64,000 nucleotides of DNA from Sacculina carcini (Eukaryota; Arthropoda; Thecostraca; Sacculinidae): contig OU696576.1 of NCBI GenBank assembly GCA_916048095.2, forward strand, positions 8,509,988 to 8,573,987. The letters are read 5' to 3'. Every line of letters begins with the position of its first letter. Positions within the stretch are counted from its first letter, which is position 1. The position numbers were made by a program, and so were the translations under genes. This document shows, piece after piece, positions 60,599 through 64,000 of this stretch. A model generated the notes under the pieces. The model worked only from the letters and a program-made list of their open reading frames with translations. It ran no database searches and had not been told where the DNA came from.

Positions 60599-63299
60599 CT
60601 GTATGTGTGTATGTGTGTCCTTGGCAGGATGAGTCTAGCTACCGTTTATCTGTGTCTTCACGACGCCAACTGAAACAACTGGGCTGCAGTGAGGCAGTTC
60701 GTCTATGCTGGCGCTGCATGTGGGCGTGTGTCGTACAGAAGACTGGCGTGGGCGGTGGTGTTGATGGCGGCGATAGTGGCGCTATTGGACGGCCTATTGG
60801 CGAACGACTCAGTGTCAGAGACCGCCACTACGCTGGCGAAGACCTGTTGGCATTGCCCTGGGCGCCATTGGCTCGTCTTCAGGTCAACATGACGCTCTCA
60901 CAGAAAACAGGTGACTGATATCAGGACAAAAGGCGATATTAGCCTTATATCGACGATCCGGTCAATATAAAACCTGCACCTGCAGCACTCATCTTTTCAA
61001 GGACACGATATATCACAAGAATTCATAATATTATAATTAATTAACGAAAAGAATTAATTATCACACGCACTTGAACATCAGTAATAGGTAATAATACTAA
61101 AGTGAATGGTAATTTTCGTAGTTTAAAAAAAAAATTGCCAAGTATGGATATGTATATATTCAAATAAATAAAAGTATGCTTTCGCTGTTTAAACGCAATA
61201 CAAAAGCATATAAAATTGTTTATAGCTTAGTTGGTCATTGTAGAATGCTATATTCCGAAGGATCAACTATATAATTTTGTCCCGGGATTATTTTTATTTG
61301 TAGACGCAGGTACATTGTGTGAAAATTGGCCACGCACGAATGAGACGCAGCGAAGACGTGCGTTTTGCTCGGAAGTCGACGGCTATGGTAGTGTGTGTTC
61401 TTGCCACCAGGCGGCGCCACTGGCGTTTGATAGAGACGCAAGTGGCGATCAAATTCGATATGCGGGTATACTGTCATCTATTTTGGTACTGGTAATAGCC
61501 AGCAATCGGCCGCAATATTTATACAGGTGATGAGAAATGTAATATGTCGTAAATAATTACGCAATTAAAGAATAATATAACTTGAAGAATACAAATAGTT
61601 GAGAATCAAAGTTAAATTAAATTTAATATATTTTTACAAAAATTGAAGAATAATAACGTTTCAGACTGTATAAACATGTTTTCACTGATCTAAATGATAT
61701 TATCATTTCAGTTCTATTATACAAAATGCAATCAAAATTTTTGGTTTGGTATTTATATCGATCATATATTTTATATGAAGTATTTTACAACAGAATTTTT
61801 ACCAACCTGTCATTTTGCCTGGTCATATTTTTATTAATTCTTGTTGGTTGTGTGAGCAGAATGTTGACCTCGCTGCTGGCGACGCACGGAATGGACAAAT
61901 CGCGCGTGATCGTCTCCATCGATGGCTATCACCATGAACCTCTGCTTGTTGCCAGATTATTGGGTCTGGCAGCAATACAACACGCCCCCAGCGGAGTGGG
62001 CAGCGGACGCATCTCTCAACATTACAAAGTGAATGGCATAGTAACCTTGTTCGTATTATATATTAGCTATATATATTTTATTTTGCGCGCATGTGTATTT
62101 ATATGCGCTAAAGGAGATGTATTTATTTATTATTATCATTATTCATAATATCTTTCTAGCGTAGTTGGCTTTTGTAGTTGTCCTCATGTTATTTTGTGTG
62201 TGTGTGTGCGGTGCTTTCATGTTAATGTTTTTATTTTCCCATCTTCGTTGTAGTTTGCCGCGCTTGTGTCCCTGGATGAGCGCTATACAAATATATGAAC
62301 GAATGAATATGTAACTGGCATTGCTGCGGTGTCGCACACGGTAACGTTAGTGGCATATTCTCTCACGAGATGGTGCTAACATAGCACAATAAATGTTTCT
62401 CTTGTTTTATTTCTTTAATTCACTCATTTGTTGTCGTGTTGTTGTGTATTGTTGCTTTTTTTCGTGTTATTTGGCTTTGTTTCAATTTCAATATTTAGTT
62501 TGATCAAATCATTGTCAATGTCTTTGTGTAACCGTTAACACACATTCTCCATCCTACTGAAGTGAACTTAACGCACAATTCGTGCCCAATACACGTTATC
62601 GAAGTGTTCAGGATCAATATAACCCACTCCTTCGCAGCATACTGCTTAGCCGTCCATGAGCGTAGCATCTTTTGGGCGTGTCCCCTTACCCGGTTCTAGA
62701 TTACGTTGGTGTTTCCTCCGCGAATTGTATCGTACAGCATGGGTTCATTTCGTCCTTCCCCTTGTCCAATATCTCAGAAGCCCTGTGTCCCTGACAAATG
62801 TTCTATTAGAAATAACTGAACCTAGAATTTAAACTTGGAAAAATCGCCGTGAGAGACGTTCACTTTTCGAGCATTTGCACCATTTGTCCGATAGGTGGCG
62901 TTGTCAACGGCTTTCCAAATGTTTCCCGAGGCGCGCTACGCCGCCATTTTCGAGGAGGATCTGGACGTTTCTCCCGACGCTCTTGCACTGTTCAACCACA
63001 GCGTGCCTGCGCTGGAAAACGACTCGAGTCTATTCTGCGTGTCCGCCTGGAATGACCTGGGCTTCCAGCACACTGTTCAGGTGCACACGCCTACGCCACA
63101 CACACTAGGCCATTCATTGGTCCACCCGCACACTCACACACACCTCAAACATACTCCAATGGCGGCGCCAAGGGGGAGCCTGGAGGGACTGAAGACTTCC
63201 CCCAAATGTGTCCAGATCCCCCCCGAAAACAAATCGCACAGCACGGGACTATCACTTTCTTAGCATGGGTCCTTGGTCCACTATCTCTGATGTATGTAT

Positions 63300-63369
<70 letters not shown>

Positions 63370-64000
63370 AGAACGAAAGCGAGTTGTATCGTGTCGATAC
63401 GATGCCAGGGCTGGGCTGGCTGTTGCCGCGGTCTATATACGAGACAGAACTGCAACCTCACTGGCCAACTGCCGACAAGGTCAGAACAACTCACATTCAC
63501 ACATATATATAGGGCTTCTTCAAAGAACACAAACTCGTCCGCCTCGTAGCCGAGTGGCTAAGACGCACGCTCTGTGAACGAGAGGTCCTGGGTTCGATTC
63601 CCTGGCGAGATGAAACGGGTGGGCTCGCTTCTTAAAGTGATAGCCCAATTGCCGCAAGGCGGGTTTCGTGTGCGCGCAGCCGTACAGTTTTCTGTGCTGG
63701 CCGTGACTGCGAAAACCTGTGTGTGTGTGTGGCGGCCGGACCTCCTGTGTGCCAGCCGGGGCCGTGAGGCTTTGCCCCCGCAAAATTTCACGTGAACACA
63801 GCCTTCTCTACTGCTGTGTTCAAATGTGTAATAATAATTATATAAATTTAATTAATTAAACCCGGCTTTTTCGCAAAGTTTCGTCCGAACGTTTTCAGTG
63901 GGAAATTAAGAGCAAATGAACTTCCAGCATTGTGAGTCGGCAAATACTAATGTGTGTATGTGTGTGTCCAGATGTTTGATTGGGACATGTGGATGCGCAA
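56014..64000 (+). CDS. POMGNT1: Protein O-linked-mannose beta-1,2-N-acetylglucosaminyltransferase 1 (partial)
   Basis: Golgi type II enzyme that adds GlcNAc in beta-1,2 linkage to O-mannose on proteins such as alpha-dystroglycan. Exons in phase: 56014-56128, 59470-59669, 59899-60078, 60628-60910, 61304-61526, 61860-62028, 62895-63080, 63372-63479, 63972-beyond 64000. Exon 1 here encodes the membrane anchor ([19 protein letters not shown]); it may contain the start (ATG 56023) or be preceded by another exon. Then come the ILEI-like stem domain ([38 protein letters not shown]) and the GT13 catalytic domain: [44 protein letters not shown] with the metal-binding Dx[23 protein letters not shown] and WDMWMR. 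The first junction restores a GAC codon, which supports the far-off anchor exon. The C-terminus is outside the window. Secure family call from 59.9 kb on. Confidence 0.93.
58150..58520 (-). mobile_element. Decayed LINE ORF2 C-terminal fragment
   Basis: Minus strand reads [16 protein letters not shown] near 58490-58440, the classic CR1/L2-type motif, and later, after stops and frame shifts, [14 protein letters not shown] and KTCLFNKS near 58290-58180, matching the APRLWNSLP...LKTHLF end. Several stops make it a relic. Confidence 0.7.
58631..59060 (-). repeat. Dispersed repeat family B, second long copy
   Basis: Nearly the same as 2.10-2.47 kb, including ATCATCCGATAACA, ATAATGTCACTCCGCCCACG and the AATAA-rich part (ATAACAATCAACAATAAATA). 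Same orientation as all other copies in the window. Confidence 0.8.
60126..60512 (+). repeat. Degenerate VNTR in POMGNT1 intron
   Basis: More than ten imperfect units built on TTCAGGAACAAGG, grouped in higher-order units of about 36 bp (GGCAGGTTCAGGTTGGAGGG + CAACTTCAGGAACAAG). Lies in the intron 60079-60627. Confidence 0.9.
63294..63371 (+). repeat. (TG)n tract abutting POMGNT1 acceptor
   Basis: TG/TATG run of about 70 bp ending in GTACAG at the acceptor before 63372. Confidence 0.9.
63537..63795 (+). mobile_element. tRNA-derived SINE of a second family, in POMGNT1 intron
   Basis: tRNA-like head with box A TAGCCGAGTGGCTAAG and box B GGTTCGATTCC; acceptor and anticodon stems have mismatches, so it is not a functional tRNA. 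The body (GGGTGGGCTCGCTTCTTAAA ... GCCCCCGCAAAATTTCACG) is unlike SINE family A. Single copy here. Confidence 0.65.

Noticed and set aside
63537-63615. Independent tRNA gene
   Set aside because: Anticodon stem and acceptor stem have mismatches and the sequence runs on into a SINE-like body.

Overview
This is nuclear DNA of an animal, most likely an invertebrate outside the fly and nematode lineages. The reasons: spliced genes with GT-AG introns (and one GC-AG intron), two vitellogenin genes, tRNA-derived SINEs, LINE and hAT debris, very abundant (TG)n/(CA)n microsatellites, and intact-looking orthologues of BRCA2 (with the tower domain) and POMGNT1, which flies and nematodes have reduced or lost. 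The phylum cannot be fixed from sequence alone; a spiralian/lophotrochozoan is an inference, not a demonstration.

Layout. 0.27-6.6 kb (+): 3' part of a glutamine-dependent NAD+ synthetase gene (NADSYN1), nine short exons. 7.5-9.0 kb (-): two candidate terminal exons of an unrecognised gene. 10.7-19.0 kb (+): vitellogenin 1. 24.7-31.5 kb (+): vitellogenin 2, with the same three-exon plan. 32.4-44.2 kb (-): BRCA2, 11 exons in a continuous 2461-codon frame, with six BRC repeats in one giant exon and the helical/OB/tower DNA-binding region split over the others. 45.3-47.4 kb (-): WDR76, coding region without introns. 47.4-56.0 kb: AT-rich, repeat-rich, no convincing gene. 56.0-64.0 kb (+): POMGNT1, from the membrane anchor exon into the catalytic domain, cut by the window end.

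Function. The genes are housekeeping or reproductive and do not form one pathway: NAD synthesis, yolk protein (two tandem copies, each with its own TATA box about 100 bp before the ATG), homologous recombination, a WD40 protein linked to DNA damage, and O-mannosyl glycan synthesis. BRCA2 and WDR76 lie head-to-tail on one strand 1.1 kb apart; vitellogenin 2 and BRCA2 are convergent.

The most interesting signal cuts across genes: in about 20 of some 33 introns the 3' splice site is preceded by a TG tract on the coding strand, on + for + genes and on - for - genes, replacing an ordinary polypyrimidine tract. Other notable items are a 39-nt in-frame duplication carrying three possible acceptors in NADSYN1, a hAT-type MITE with a perfect 8-bp target duplication 16 nt inside a BRCA2 intron, a 380-bp MITE with perfect ends, a tRNA-Val SINE family with an extended subfamily, and a tyrosine/acidic tract in vitellogenin 1. 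All exon borders were worked out by hand from splice signals, reading phase and remembered family conservation; no alignment was run.
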